Program-made: the position numbers and the translations under genes
Assembly (NCBI GenBank): GCA_016875795.1
Contig: VGOU01000006.1
Location: forward strand, 1-35,464
Reading direction: 5' to 3'
DNA length: 35,464 nt
DNA from: Chloroflexota bacterium
GTDB lineage: Bacteria > Chloroflexota > Limnocylindria > P2-11E
The notes under the pieces: generated by a model
The model's database searches: none
What the model saw: the letters and a program-made list of their open reading frames with translations, nothing else
Told to the model about the DNA's origin: nothing
In this document: positions 1 to 8,881 of the stretch, piece by piece
Layout: each line of letters starts with the position of its first letter
Numbering within the stretch: position 1 is the stretch's first letter

Positions 1-932
1 GCGCGCGCGGTCTCGAGGAGCGGGTCGTACAGCTTCGCGTCGATGTCGTCGAGCCCCTCGAGCGGGTAGAGGGCGCGGATGGCGCGCTTGCCCTCCTCGG
101 TCCTGGAGTAGTCGATGAGCGCCTTCTGCACCTTGTCGCGCACGTCGGCGGGCAGGCCGCGGCGGGACGAGATGCCGTCGTTCGGGATGCCGCCGATCGT
201 CGCGATGAGGGTCGTCTGCCGCTTCACGTCGGGGTAGGTGCGCTCGAGCCCGTCGCGCGCATCGATGATCGTCGCCGCCGCCTCGACCTGCCCCTGATAC
301 AGGGCGAGGGCCGCCTTCTCGTCGTCGGGCTGGTAGATGGTGTGCGAGAAGAACGTGCGGGGGTCGGCGGCGGCCTCCCTGCGGACCCGGGCGAGGAGGG
401 CGAGGGAGGTGGGCGAGGCGTCGCTCTGGACGAGCGCGATGCGCTTCCCCTTGAGGTCCGCGAGCTTCGTGATGCCGCTGTTCGCGCGGACGAGGAGCTG
501 GGCCTGGTACGTGACGGCGGCGCGGCCCGCGGCCGGGTCGCTCCGCAGCCCCGCGACGAGCGGCTCGGCGCAGTTCTTCGCGCGCGCGGTCACCGTGGCG
601 AGGGGCGCCATCCAGCCGATGTCGGTCTCGCCGGCGCACATGCCCTCGATCGTCGTCGAGTAGCTCGCCGGGACGGTGACCTGCCACCGCAGCCCGGTCG
701 CCTTCTCGAGCGCGCCGGCGATGGCGCGGCCGGCCGCGCCGGTGCGCGCCGCGTCCTGCGAGGGCATGAGCGCCATGACGAGCGGCCGGCCCTCGCTGCC
801 GACGGGGCCGCTGCGCTGCGCCGGCGGCGGCAGCGTCCGCGCGCCGGTGCCCTGCGGCTTCGGGGAGGGCGAGGTCGTCGCTTCGCACGCGACCGTGACC
901 GCGAGGACGAGCATGAGCGCGAGGAGGCGCAT
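1..932 (-). CDS. phnD: Phosphonate/phosphate-type ABC transporter substrate-binding lipoprotein (PhnD-like), C-terminus cut by the window edge
   Basis: Minus-strand reading from ATG at 932: MRLLALMLVLAVTVACEATTS... lipobox, then ALEKATGLRWQVTVPASYSTTIEGMCAGETDIGWMAPL...GITKLADLKGKRIALVQ. Paralogous to the 2696-3751 protein. This frame is absent from the ORF track because it runs off the window. Confidence 0.85.
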   Translation of the reverse strand, partial: MRLLALMLVLAVTVACEATTSPSPKPQGTGARTLPPPAQRSGPVGSEGRPLVMALMPSQDAARTGAAGRAIAGALEKATGLRWQVTVPASYSTTIEGMCAGETDIGWMAPLATVTARAKNCAEPLVAGLRSDPAAGRAAVTYQAQLLVRANSGITKLADLKGKRIALVQSDASPTSLALLARVRREAAADPRTFFSHTIYQPDDEKAALALYQGQVEAAATIIDARDGLERTYPDVKRQTTLIATIGGIPNDGISSRRGLPADVRDKVQKALIDYSRTEEGKRAIRALYPLEGLDDIDAKLYDPLLETAR

Positions 933-1783
933 CACGTGAGGCGCTTGCGCACCTGGGCGGAGAAGAAGTCCATCGAAGCGACGATGACGACGATCATGAA
1001 GATGATCAGTCCGGCCTTCTCGTACTCCAGGAGCTGGATCGTCTGGAAGAGCATCTGGCCGATCCCGCCGCCGCCGACGAAGCCGAGGATCGGCGCGAGC
1101 CGGATGTTCGCGTCGAGCCGGTAGATGGAGAACGAGATGAAGGGGTTGATGATCTGCGGGAGCACGGCCGTCCAGATGACCTGGATGCGGCTCGCGCCCG
1201 TGGCCGTGACGGCCTCGCCGGGACCCGGGTCGATGCCCTCGACCGCCTCGGAGTACAGCTTGCCGAGGACGCCGATGTTGTGGAACGCGAGGCCGAAGAC
1301 GCCCGGCGCGCTGCCCAGGCCGAAGAACGGCAGCAGCAGGATCACGACGATCAGGACGTCGATCGAACGGATGACGTTGAAGACGATCCGCACCACGCCG
1401 TAGATCGCCGCGGTGACGGGGTTGCCGGTCATGATGTTGCGCGCCCCGAGGAACGCGAGCGGCAGTGCGATGGCCACGGAGATCGCGGTCGCGACGATGC
1501 CGAGGAAGATCGTCACGATCATGAGGCCGCCGGCGGTGTCCCAGAACGTCTCGAACTCGTTCTGAGGCGACATGATCCGGAAGTCCCAGCGGAGCAGCCG
1601 CGCCATCTGGCCGAGCGCGTATGACGGGTTCGCGCGGGAGAGGTCGATGTTCAGCAGCTGCACCCCGATGTAGAGCGTCGCCATGACCAGGGCCAGGACG
1701 CCCCATCTGCGCCAGTCGGTGAGCGGGCTGCGCTGCAGCTCGGGCGGCACCGGGAGCCCGCGCGCCGTGAAGTACTCGGCCAT
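932..1783 (-). CDS. phnE: Phosphonate/phosphate-type ABC transporter permease (PhnE family)
   Basis: Real start is probably ATG at 1783 ([17 protein letters not shown]...), not 2287. Multiple TM segments and the permease motif EAVTATGASRIQVIWTAVLPQIINPFISF. TGATG overlaps with its neighbours. Confidence 0.9.
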   Translation of the reverse strand: MAEYFTARGLPVPPELQRSPLTDWRRWGVLALVMATLYIGVQLLNIDLSRANPSYALGQMARLLRWDFRIMSPQNEFETFWDTAGGLMIVTIFLGIVATAISVAIALPLAFLGARNIMTGNPVTAAIYGVVRIVFNVIRSIDVLIVVILLLPFFGLGSAPGVFGLAFHNIGVLGKLYSEAVEGIDPGPGEAVTATGASRIQVIWTAVLPQIINPFISFSIYRLDANIRLAPILGFVGGGGIGQMLFQTIQLLEYEKAGLIIFMIVVIVASMDFFSAQVRKRLT

Positions 1784-2625
1784 CAGTGGCTGTCGGCCTC
1801 GGGGATGACGGCGGCGCGCTCGCGCTCGTCGGTCACGCGCTCCTCCGCCGTCTTCGTGACGCCGATCTCCACCTCGACGGCGTCCTCGCCGTAGATGTCC
1901 TTGAACTCGCGCTCGTCGATGTCGGCGGGACAGCCGTCGAAGGCGATGCGGCCGCCCTTCAGGGCGATGACGCGCGAGCCGTAGCGGCGTGCGAGCGAGA
2001 GGAAGTGCAGCGAGCAGATGACGGTGATCCCGTCCTTGCGGTTGATCTCCTCGAGGTACTTCATGACGGAGTGGCTCGTCGCGGGGTCCAGGCTCGCGAC
2101 CGGCTCGTCGGCGAGCATGAGCTCGGGCGCCTGCATGAGCGCGCGCGCGATGCCGACGCGCTGCTGCTGGCCGCCCGAGAGCTGGTCGGCGCGGCTGAAC
2201 GCCTTCTCGAGGATGCCGACCCGCCCGAGGTTCTCGTAGGCCCGCGCGACGTCCTCGTCCGTCGGGCGCGATGCGAACGTGCGCCACATCGAGCGATAGC
2301 CGAGCCGGCCCGCGAGAACGTTCGAGTAGACCGTGAGCCGCTTCACGAGGTTGAACTGCTGGAAGATCATGCCGATGCGGCGGCGGATGCGGCGCAGCTC
2401 CGGTCCGGGCGCCGCGGTGACGTCGGTCCGGTCGAAGACGACGCGCCCGCTCGTCGGCTCGACGAGCCGGTTGATGCAGCGCAGGAGCGTGGACTTGCCG
2501 GAGCCCGACAGCCCGATGAGGACGACGAACTCGCCCCGCTGGATGGTGAGGTCGATCCCGTCGAGGGCGACCGTCCCGTTCGGGAAGACCTTCCTCAGCC
2601 CGGTGATCTCGACGATGGGCGTCAC
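1783..2625 (-). CDS. phnC: Phosphonate/phosphate-type ABC transporter ATP-binding protein (PhnC family)
   Basis: Walker [10 protein letters not shown], signature [15 protein letters not shown], Walker B LMLADEP, H-loop CSLHFLS. Confidence 0.93.
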   Translation of the reverse strand: MTPIVEITGLRKVFPNGTVALDGIDLTIQRGEFVVLIGLSGSGKSTLLRCINRLVEPTSGRVVFDRTDVTAAPGPELRRIRRRIGMIFQQFNLVKRLTVYSNVLAGRLGYRSMWRTFASRPTDEDVARAYENLGRVGILEKAFSRADQLSGGQQQRVGIARALMQAPELMLADEPVASLDPATSHSVMKYLEEINRKDGITVICSLHFLSLARRYGSRVIALKGGRIAFDGCPADIDEREFKDIYGEDAVEVEIGVTKTAEERVTDERERAAVIPEADSH

Positions 2626-2642
2626 CGCTGGCGAGGATACGG

Positions 2643-2675
2643 ACGGAGGCCGCCGGTCATCCCGGCGGCCTCCGT
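2643..2675 (-). promoter_or_regulatory. Intra-operon stem-loop between phnD2 and phnC: perfect 14-bp arms, 5-nt loop
   Basis: acggaggccgccgg (2643-2656) / tcatc / ccggcggcctccgt (2662-2675). No T-tract follows in the direction of transcription. Confidence 0.8.
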
Positions 2676-2695
2676 GCGCGGTGTCGTGGGGTCGC

Positions 2696-3751
2696 CTACG
2701 GCTTCGTCGTGGGGCTCGCGGCCGGCGCGGCCGTGGCCGGCGGACGCGGCGTCTTCGCGGCTTCGCCGGCGACGTCCACGCCGCCGAGCTTGGCCGCCTC
2801 GCGCATGCCGTCGTAGAAGCTCGCGTTGACCTCCCGCAGGCCGTCCCAGGCGAAGAGGTCCTTGTAGTTCTTCTTGCCCGCGTCGGTCTCCGCGTAGTCG
2901 AGGAGCGCCTTCTTCACCGCGGCGACGGTGTCGGCGGGGAGCGCCTTCGCGACGGCGATGCCGTCGTTCGGGATGGGCCCCGCCTTCTCGATGATCTTCG
3001 TCTTGGCGAGGATGTCCGCCGGCATGCCGGCGGCGGGCTCGGGAGTGCCGCAGACGCTGCGGATGCGGGCGTCGCCGAACGATGCCGCGCCGTCGACCTC
3101 ACCGCGGTAGAGCGCGAGGACGGCGTTCGGGTGGCTGCCCGCGTTCACGGTGGCCGAGAAGAACGTCTTCGGCTCCTGGCCCGTCTTCTGCTTGATGGTG
3201 AGCTGCGGGAAGAGGCTGCCGGACGCCGAGATGGCGTCCACGAAGGCGAACTTCTTGCCGCGGAGCCCGCCGAGGTCGTTGATGCCGCTGTCGGTCCGGA
3301 CGAGGATCTGCGAGTTGTACGTGGGCGACAGCTTGCACTGCTCGTCGTTGCGCAGCGCGGCGATGATCGGCGTGCCGCAGCCCTTGTCGAGCAGGAGGGT
3401 CATCTGGAGCGGCGCGATGAAGGCGACGTCCACCTGACCCGCGCACACGGCCTCGATCTGTGCCGCGTAGCTCGTCGGGACCTGGACCTTCCAGGTGAGG
3501 CCGGTCGCCTGGCCGAGCGCCGCGGCGATGGCGTTGCCGGTGGTCGTGAGCCGCTGAACCTCGGCGGACGGCGTGATCGCGAGGACGATCGGACGGTCGG
3601 CCGTGCCGATCTTCGGGCCGGCGGGCGTGGCGGCGGCGGTCTTCGCCGGGGCCGCCCCGGTCGCGGTCGGCTGTGTCTGGGTGGTCGTCCCGCCGCACGC
3701 GCCGACGATCAGCGCGAGGGCGAAGCCGACCCCCGATGTTCTGCGCAGCAC
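2696..3751 (-). CDS. phnD: Second PhnD-like substrate-binding lipoprotein
   Basis: GTG at 3751: MLRRTSGVGFALALIVGACGGTTTQTQPT... lipobox plus the PhnD fold signature (VPTSYAAQIEAVCAGQVDVAFIAPLQMTLLL, PNDGIAVAKALPADT). GGGAGGA ribosome-binding site upstream. Confidence 0.9.
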   Translation of the reverse strand: MLRRTSGVGFALALIVGACGGTTTQTQPTATGAAPAKTAAATPAGPKIGTADRPIVLAITPSAEVQRLTTTGNAIAAALGQATGLTWKVQVPTSYAAQIEAVCAGQVDVAFIAPLQMTLLLDKGCGTPIIAALRNDEQCKLSPTYNSQILVRTDSGINDLGGLRGKKFAFVDAISASGSLFPQLTIKQKTGQEPKTFFSATVNAGSHPNAVLALYRGEVDGAASFGDARIRSVCGTPEPAAGMPADILAKTKIIEKAGPIPNDGIAVAKALPADTVAAVKKALLDYAETDAGKKNYKDLFAWDGLREVNASFYDGMREAAKLGGVDVAGEAAKTPRPPATAAPAASPTTKP

Positions 3752-3796
3752 CCCCAAGTCCTCCCTATCTCTTCCTATCTCTTCTGGAAGTGAACG

Positions 3797-3804
3797 TATG
3801 ATAG
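3797..3804. promoter_or_regulatory. Putative bidirectional, near-symmetric -10 element between pyrF (+) and the phn operon (-)
   Basis: TATGAT on + (3797-3802) overlaps TATCAT on - (3804-3799); 12 nt from the + box to the pyrF ATG. Confidence 0.45.
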
Positions 3805-3814
3805 GCGCGACCCC

Positions 3815-4630
3815 ATGCGCTTCCTCTCGAAGCTCGCGGATGCATCGCGAGCGCGCGACAGCATCGTCTGCGTCGGCCTCGACCCCGAACCCGATCGGAT
3901 CCCGTCCCACCTCGGCAGCGGCGCGCAGGCGGCCGGCCGGTTCCTGCGGCGGATCATCGAGGCGACGAGCGACCACGTCGCGGCGTTCAAGCCGAACCTC
4001 GCCTTCTTCGAGCAGTACGGCCAGTCCGGCGTCGACCTCCTCGCCCTGACGCTCCAGGAGATCCCGAAGGGGGTCCCCGTGATCCTCGACGCGAAGCGCG
4101 GCGACGTCCCGAACACGTCCGCCGCCTACGCGCGGGCGCTCTTCGAGCGCTTCCGCGCGGACGCGGCGACGGTCGCGCCGTACGTGGGGCTCGACTCGGT
4201 CGCGCCGTTCTGCGAGCTCGGCTACGCCTTCGTGCTCGCGCGCACGAGCAACCCCGGCGCGCGCGACCTCCAGGACCTGCCGGTCGACGGCCGTCCGCTG
4301 TACGAGCACGTCGTCGAGCGCGTCACGGCGCGCTTCCCCGCCGAGACCTGCGGCCTCGTCGTCGGCGCGACGTACCCGGCCGAGGCGCGGCGGCTGCGCG
4401 CGCTCGCTCCCGACCGGCTCTTCCTGCTGCCGGGGGTGGGCGCGCAGGGCGGCGCGATGGACGAGGCGCTCGCGGCGGCGATGGACGAGCGGGGCGGGGG
4501 CGTCCTGCCGTCCGCGTCGCGCTCGGTGGTGTACGCCTCCGATGGCCGCGACTTCGAAGCGGCCGCCGCGCGGGCGGTGCGCGAGCTGAAGGAGGGGGCG
4601 AACGCGGCGCGCGCCGCCCGGGCCGGCTGA
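3815..4630 (+). CDS. pyrF: Orotidine 5'-phosphate decarboxylase
   Basis: MRFLSKLADASRARDSIVCVGLDPEPDRIP... with the LDAKRGDVPNTSAAYA motif and C-terminal LPGVGAQGG. Confidence 0.95.
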   Translation: MRFLSKLADASRARDSIVCVGLDPEPDRIPSHLGSGAQAAGRFLRRIIEATSDHVAAFKPNLAFFEQYGQSGVDLLALTLQEIPKGVPVILDAKRGDVPNTSAAYARALFERFRADAATVAPYVGLDSVAPFCELGYAFVLARTSNPGARDLQDLPVDGRPLYEHVVERVTARFPAETCGLVVGATYPAEARRLRALAPDRLFLLPGVGAQGGAMDEALAAAMDERGGGVLPSASRSVVYASDGRDFEAAAARAVRELKEGANAARAARAG

Positions 4631-5046
4631 TGTTCGGGATCGGGACGGGCGAGATCCTCCTCCTCGCGCTCCTCGCGCTCCTCGTGCTCGGCCCCGAGCG
4701 CATGCCGAAGCTCGCGCGCGACATCGGCAAGACGGTGGGCGACCTGCGCCGGACCTCGGATGAACTGCGGAGCGAGTTCCTGAACGCCGACCGGACGCTG
4801 AACATCGAGAAGGCGCTCGACGCCGCGACGAGGGCCGCTCCCGCGGCGGATGCGGCGACGACGCCCGAGGGCGGGTCGGCCGCCGCCGATCAGGCGCCGG
4901 CGGACGGGGGCGTGGCGCAGGCGGCGGTCGTGACCGGGCCGGCCGAGCCGCCGCCCGTCCCACCCGAGCCCGAGGAGACCGCGTTCGACCGCGAGCTGCG
5001 CCTTGCGCGCGAGCGGATCGATCGCGAGAGCGCGCCACCGTCCTGA
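4630..5046 (+). CDS. Sec-independent (Tat) translocase TatA/TatB-family protein
   Basis: MFGIGTGEILLLALLALLVLGPERMPKLARDIGKTVGDLRR: a single TM helix, the GPERMPKLAR hinge and an amphipathic helix. Confidence 0.88.
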   Translation: MFGIGTGEILLLALLALLVLGPERMPKLARDIGKTVGDLRRTSDELRSEFLNADRTLNIEKALDAATRAAPAADAATTPEGGSAAADQAPADGGVAQAAVVTGPAEPPPVPPEPEETAFDRELRLARERIDRESAPPS

Positions 5047-5069
5047 GCCTTTAGCATCGACCGCACCCC

Positions 5070-6431
5070 ATGACAGGTCTCGGTCCGTGGATCGTCGCGC
5101 TCATCGCGGTCGTCGCGATCTGGGTGGACATCCCGCACCATCGGTTCGACTTGCCGTTCGGCTGCCCGGGCATCTGCCTGCGGCTCGGCGACCGCTACAT
5201 CCAGCAGGAGATCAAGACGCACCTCGGCCTCGACCTCCAGGGCGGCACGCAGCTCATCCTGCGGCTGAGGACGGAGGCGCTCCCGCCGGGCTCGAACACG
5301 CCGATCGACACCCTGAACGAGCAGGCGCGCAAGGTCATCGACCGCCGCATCAACTCGCTCGGCGTGTCCGAGCCGGTCATCCAGGCCATCGGCGGGGACA
5401 AGATCCTCCTCGAGCTGCCGGGCGTGGCCGACCTCGACCAGGCCGCGAAGGTCGCGACGCAGCAGGCGTTCCTCGAGTTCAAGGTGCCCGACGAGTCGAA
5501 GCCGGGCCAGTTCAAGTCGCTCGAGCCGCCCCTCACCGGCGCGAACCTGAAGCCGACCTTCGTGACGTTCGAGGGACAGGCCCAGTCGAACCCGGTGGTG
5601 CACTTCGAGTTCGGCGCGCCCGACGACCAGCGCTGGGTCGACATGTCGAAGCAATACGTCGGGAAGCCGGTGCAGATCCTCCTCGACGGGCGCCAGATCT
5701 CCGCGCCGAACATCCGCGAGGTCTTCAGTTCGGGCAAGGGGATCATCGAAGGCGGCTTCACCACGCAGAGCGCGAAGGAGCTCAGCCTCCTGCTGAACTC
5801 CGGTGCGCTGCCCGTCCCCCTCGAGATCGCGCAGTCGACGCGCGTGGAGCCGACGCTCGGGGCGGAGGCGGTCCGGCAGAGCGTCGTCGCCGGGATCATC
5901 GGCCTGCTCCTCGTCGCCGCGTTCATGGTCGCCTACTACCGGCTGCCGGGCGCCCTCGCTGTGCTCGCGCTCCTGTACTACGCGGTCCTCACGTACGCCG
6001 CGTTCCGCCTCATCCCAGTGACCCTCACGCTCGCCGGCATCGCGGGCTTCATCCTCAGCGTGGGCATGGCCGTCGACGCGAACGTGCTCACGTTCGAGCG
6101 GCTGAGGGAGGAGCTCCGCAGCGGCAAGTCGCTGCGGACCGCGCTGGATGAGGGCCGCAAGCGCGCCTTCCCGTCGATCGCCTACTCGAACGCCGCGACG
6201 ATCGTGTCGTCGCTCATCCTGTTCTATTTCGGCACGGGGACCGTCAAGGGCTTTGCGCTCACGCTGGGCATCGGCGTGGCGGTGTCGTTCTTCACCGCGG
6301 TGGTCGTCACCCAGATGCTGCTCCACGCGATGCTCTCGTTCCCCGCGCTGCGCAAGCGCTCGCTGTTCGGGGTGGAGGAGCGGCCGCAGGGTGAGCTGCG
6401 CCAGCCCGCGGCGCGGCCGGCGGGGGTCTGA
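5070..6431 (+). CDS. secD: Protein translocase subunit SecD
   Basis: LGLDLQGGTQLILR, INSLGVSEPVIQ, SGALPVPLEIAQSTRVEPTLG, SVGMAVDANVLTFERLREELR. Confidence 0.96.
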   Translation: MTGLGPWIVALIAVVAIWVDIPHHRFDLPFGCPGICLRLGDRYIQQEIKTHLGLDLQGGTQLILRLRTEALPPGSNTPIDTLNEQARKVIDRRINSLGVSEPVIQAIGGDKILLELPGVADLDQAAKVATQQAFLEFKVPDESKPGQFKSLEPPLTGANLKPTFVTFEGQAQSNPVVHFEFGAPDDQRWVDMSKQYVGKPVQILLDGRQISAPNIREVFSSGKGIIEGGFTTQSAKELSLLLNSGALPVPLEIAQSTRVEPTLGAEAVRQSVVAGIIGLLLVAAFMVAYYRLPGALAVLALLYYAVLTYAAFRLIPVTLTLAGIAGFILSVGMAVDANVLTFERLREELRSGKSLRTALDEGRKRAFPSIAYSNAATIVSSLILFYFGTGTVKGFALTLGIGVAVSFFTAVVVTQMLLHAMLSFPALRKRSLFGVEERPQGELRQPAARPAGV

Positions 6432-7354
6432 TGCTCTTCCGGATCGTCGAGCGCAAGTGGTGGTACTTCCTGTTCTCGGGCGCGCTGCTCGTTCCGGGGA
6501 TCGTCTTCCTCATGCTCGGCGGCCTGAAGCCGGGCATCGAGTTCCGTGGCGGCACCCTCCTGGACCTCACCTTCCGCACGCCGCCGACCTCGCAGGAGGT
6601 CTACGCGGTCATGAACGGTCTGGGACACGGCGACGCCCTCGTCCAGCGCGCGGAGGGCGGCCGCATGATCGTTCGGATGGGCCAGCTCACGCCTGAGCAG
6701 GAAGGCGCGGTCGAACGCGCGCTCGAGCAGCGCTTCGCCCAGGACGTCGACCGCTCATCGCAGACGGTCAGCCCATCGTTCAGCGCCGAGCTCGTGGCGA
6801 ACGCCATCCGGGCGGTCGCCGCGGCGTCGATCCTCGTCGTCCTGCTCATCGCCTACGCGTTCCGCCACCTCGGCTGGGGCGCGTTCCGTTACGGCTTCGC
6901 CGCGATGGTCGCCGTCGTCCACGACGCGGTCGCCGTGCTCGGCGCGTTCGCCATCCTGGGCCACTTCCTGGGCGTCGAGGTCGACAGCCTCTTCGTCACC
7001 GCCGTCCTCACGATCATCGGCTTCTCGGTCCACGACACCATCGTCGTGTTCGACCGTATCCGCGAGAACCAGAAGCTCTACCCGGGCGAGGCGCTCAACC
7101 CGGTCATCAACTTCGCGGTCATGCAGACGATGGTCCGCTCGGTCATCACGTCGCTCACGACGCTCCTCCCGCTCCTCGCGATGTACGGTTTCGGCGGGTA
7201 CTCGACGCGCTACTTCGCGCTCGCGCTCATCGTCGGGCTCGTTTCCGGGTCGTACTCGTCCATCTTCAACGCCGCACAGGTCGTCTCGCTCTGGCAGGAG
7301 ATCGAGGACAAGCTGCGCGGCCGCCCGCGAGGCGCTGCGCCCGCCGCGGTCTGA
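6431..7354 (+). CDS. secF: Protein translocase subunit SecF
   Basis: GLKPGIEFRGGTLLDL; IIGFSVHDTIVVFDRIREN; adjacent to secD. Confidence 0.96.
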   Translation: MLFRIVERKWWYFLFSGALLVPGIVFLMLGGLKPGIEFRGGTLLDLTFRTPPTSQEVYAVMNGLGHGDALVQRAEGGRMIVRMGQLTPEQEGAVERALEQRFAQDVDRSSQTVSPSFSAELVANAIRAVAAASILVVLLIAYAFRHLGWGAFRYGFAAMVAVVHDAVAVLGAFAILGHFLGVEVDSLFVTAVLTIIGFSVHDTIVVFDRIRENQKLYPGEALNPVINFAVMQTMVRSVITSLTTLLPLLAMYGFGGYSTRYFALALIVGLVSGSYSSIFNAAQVVSLWQEIEDKLRGRPRGAAPAAV

Positions 7355-7369
7355 GTAGGATCGCCCGCG

Positions 7370-8416
7370 ATGGGGCGTCCCGCGGTCCTCGTCCTCGTCG
7401 CGGTCGCGGCGTACCTGCTGTGGCAGCCGCTCATCTATCCCGGCGGGAAGGCGGCGCTCGTGATGCTCGACATCTACAGCGAGCCGCTCGTCGGCGTGAA
7501 CGTCGCGCGGGTGCTCACGCCCGAGCCGCGCGCGTGGGAGACGCGGGAGGCGTTCGGCGGCACCGAGATGCGCGTGTCGTGGTGGCGACCGGGCTGGGGT
7601 GACCGCCACCCCGCGATCATGGTCGTGAACGGCGCGACCCCCCTCGGCAACGACAACGCTGCGACCCGCGGCTTCGCGGCGACGCTCGCGCGCGCCGGGT
7701 ACCTCGTCATGCTGCCCGAGTTCCCGTTCTCCAAGGAGGGCCGGCTCGACCCCGATGCGCCGCGCGTCGTGGACGCCGCCTTCGCGCGCCTGCGCGCCCT
7801 GCCGGAGACGAAGGGGCTGCGCGGCGGGGCCTTCGGCGCGTCGACCGGGGCGGGCCTCATGCTCTGCGCCGCGGGGACGTACGCGGCGCTCGGCGCGGCG
7901 GATCACCTCACCGTGCTCGGCGGCTACTTCGACCTCGACACGTACGTGGCCTCCGTCGCGACGCGGTCCACGCGCGACGCCGCGTGGGAGCCGAGCGCGG
8001 AGGCGCGCGAGCGCATCCCGCCCGCGGTCGAGGCGGCGATGAGGAGCGAGGGGGACCGGGCCGCCGTCCGCCGCGCGCTCGCCGCGACGAGCCACGGCGC
8101 GGCGCTCGAGGCGCTGCGGGACCTCTCCGCGGACGGCCGGCGCGTCTTCGACGCGCTCTCGCCGTCGGCCGTGTGGCCGCGGGTCGCGCCGCCGGTCTTC
8201 TGGATCCACGACCCCGGCGACACGTACGAGCCGCTCGCCGAGGCGTACGCCGCGCGGGCCGCGCCCCGCGCGGGGCGGTTCGTCCTCGTCGTGCCGCGCC
8301 TCGTGCAGCACGCCGAGGTGGGCGAGGCGACGAAGGGGCAGGACGCGCTCACGCTCGCGCGGGAGCTCTGGGGGCTGCTGACGTTCACGCTCGAGGTGCT
8401 GCGGACCGCGGGCTGA
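7370..8416 (+). CDS. Membrane-anchored alpha/beta hydrolase (dienelactone-hydrolase-like)
   Basis: N-terminal TM helix, nucleophile elbow GAFGASTGAG (GxSxG), later HDPGDTYEP and VQHAEVGE consistent with the acid and His of the triad. Confidence 0.7.
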   Translation: MGRPAVLVLVAVAAYLLWQPLIYPGGKAALVMLDIYSEPLVGVNVARVLTPEPRAWETREAFGGTEMRVSWWRPGWGDRHPAIMVVNGATPLGNDNAATRGFAATLARAGYLVMLPEFPFSKEGRLDPDAPRVVDAAFARLRALPETKGLRGGAFGASTGAGLMLCAAGTYAALGAADHLTVLGGYFDLDTYVASVATRSTRDAAWEPSAEARERIPPAVEAAMRSEGDRAAVRRALAATSHGAALEALRDLSADGRRVFDALSPSAVWPRVAPPVFWIHDPGDTYEPLAEAYAARAAPRAGRFVLVVPRLVQHAEVGEATKGQDALTLARELWGLLTFTLEVLRTAG

Positions 8417-8881
8417 TCACCAGCGGTGGAAGGCGGGGTGGCCCTCCTTCACCGCGACGAAGAGGCCGCGGCCCGTCGCGCGCTCGACGCCGTCCGCGAC
8501 GAGCGTAGCCTCCACCGTCGCGCGGTCCGCCTCCACCGCGACCGCGCGCGCGGCGAGCTCGATCGCGACGGAGGTCGGGATCGGCCGGCGGAACCGGACC
8601 GTGTACTCGGCGGTCACCATCGGCGGCGGCGCGTCGGCGCCGCGCGCGCGCATGAGCGCCCAGGCCGCGCCCCACAGCATGTGGCAGTCGAGGATCGTGC
8701 CGGCGATCCCGCCGTTCAGCATCCCCGGGATGGCCTCGTGGTGCGGGCCCGCACGGAACGTCGCGAAGACGCCGTCGTCCCGCGGATGGCTCCGCAGGTG
8801 AAGGCCCTGCGGGTTCGCCGGTCCGCAGCCGAAGCACACGAGCCGCGGGGCGAAGCGCTCCTGCAGCGACGGCTCGCTCAG
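8417..8881 (-). CDS. Hotdog-fold (PaaI-like) thioesterase family protein; apparent CTG start
   Basis: LSEPSLQERFAPRLVCFGCGPANPQGLHL...FRAGPHHEAIPGMLNGGIAGTILDCHMLWGA...MVTAEYTVRFRRPIP. The only start near the expected N-terminus is CTG (8881), overlapping the upstream TGA. Confidence 0.8.
   Translation of the reverse strand: MSEPSLQERFAPRLVCFGCGPANPQGLHLRSHPRDDGVFATFRAGPHHEAIPGMLNGGIAGTILDCHMLWGAAWALMRARGADAPPPMVTAEYTVRFRRPIPTSVAIELAARAVAVEADRATVEATLVADGVERATGRGLFVAVKEGHPAFHRW

Noticed and set aside
16-1124. Plus-strand ORFs 337-663, 342-1124 and 676-939
   Set aside because: Antisense to the PhnD-like gene, whose correct frame is missing from the track because it runs off the window.
3764-3783. 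Pho box upstream of the phn operon
   Set aside because: The tandem CCTATCTCTT repeat does not match the PhoB or PhoP consensus I know; kept only as an unassigned repeat.
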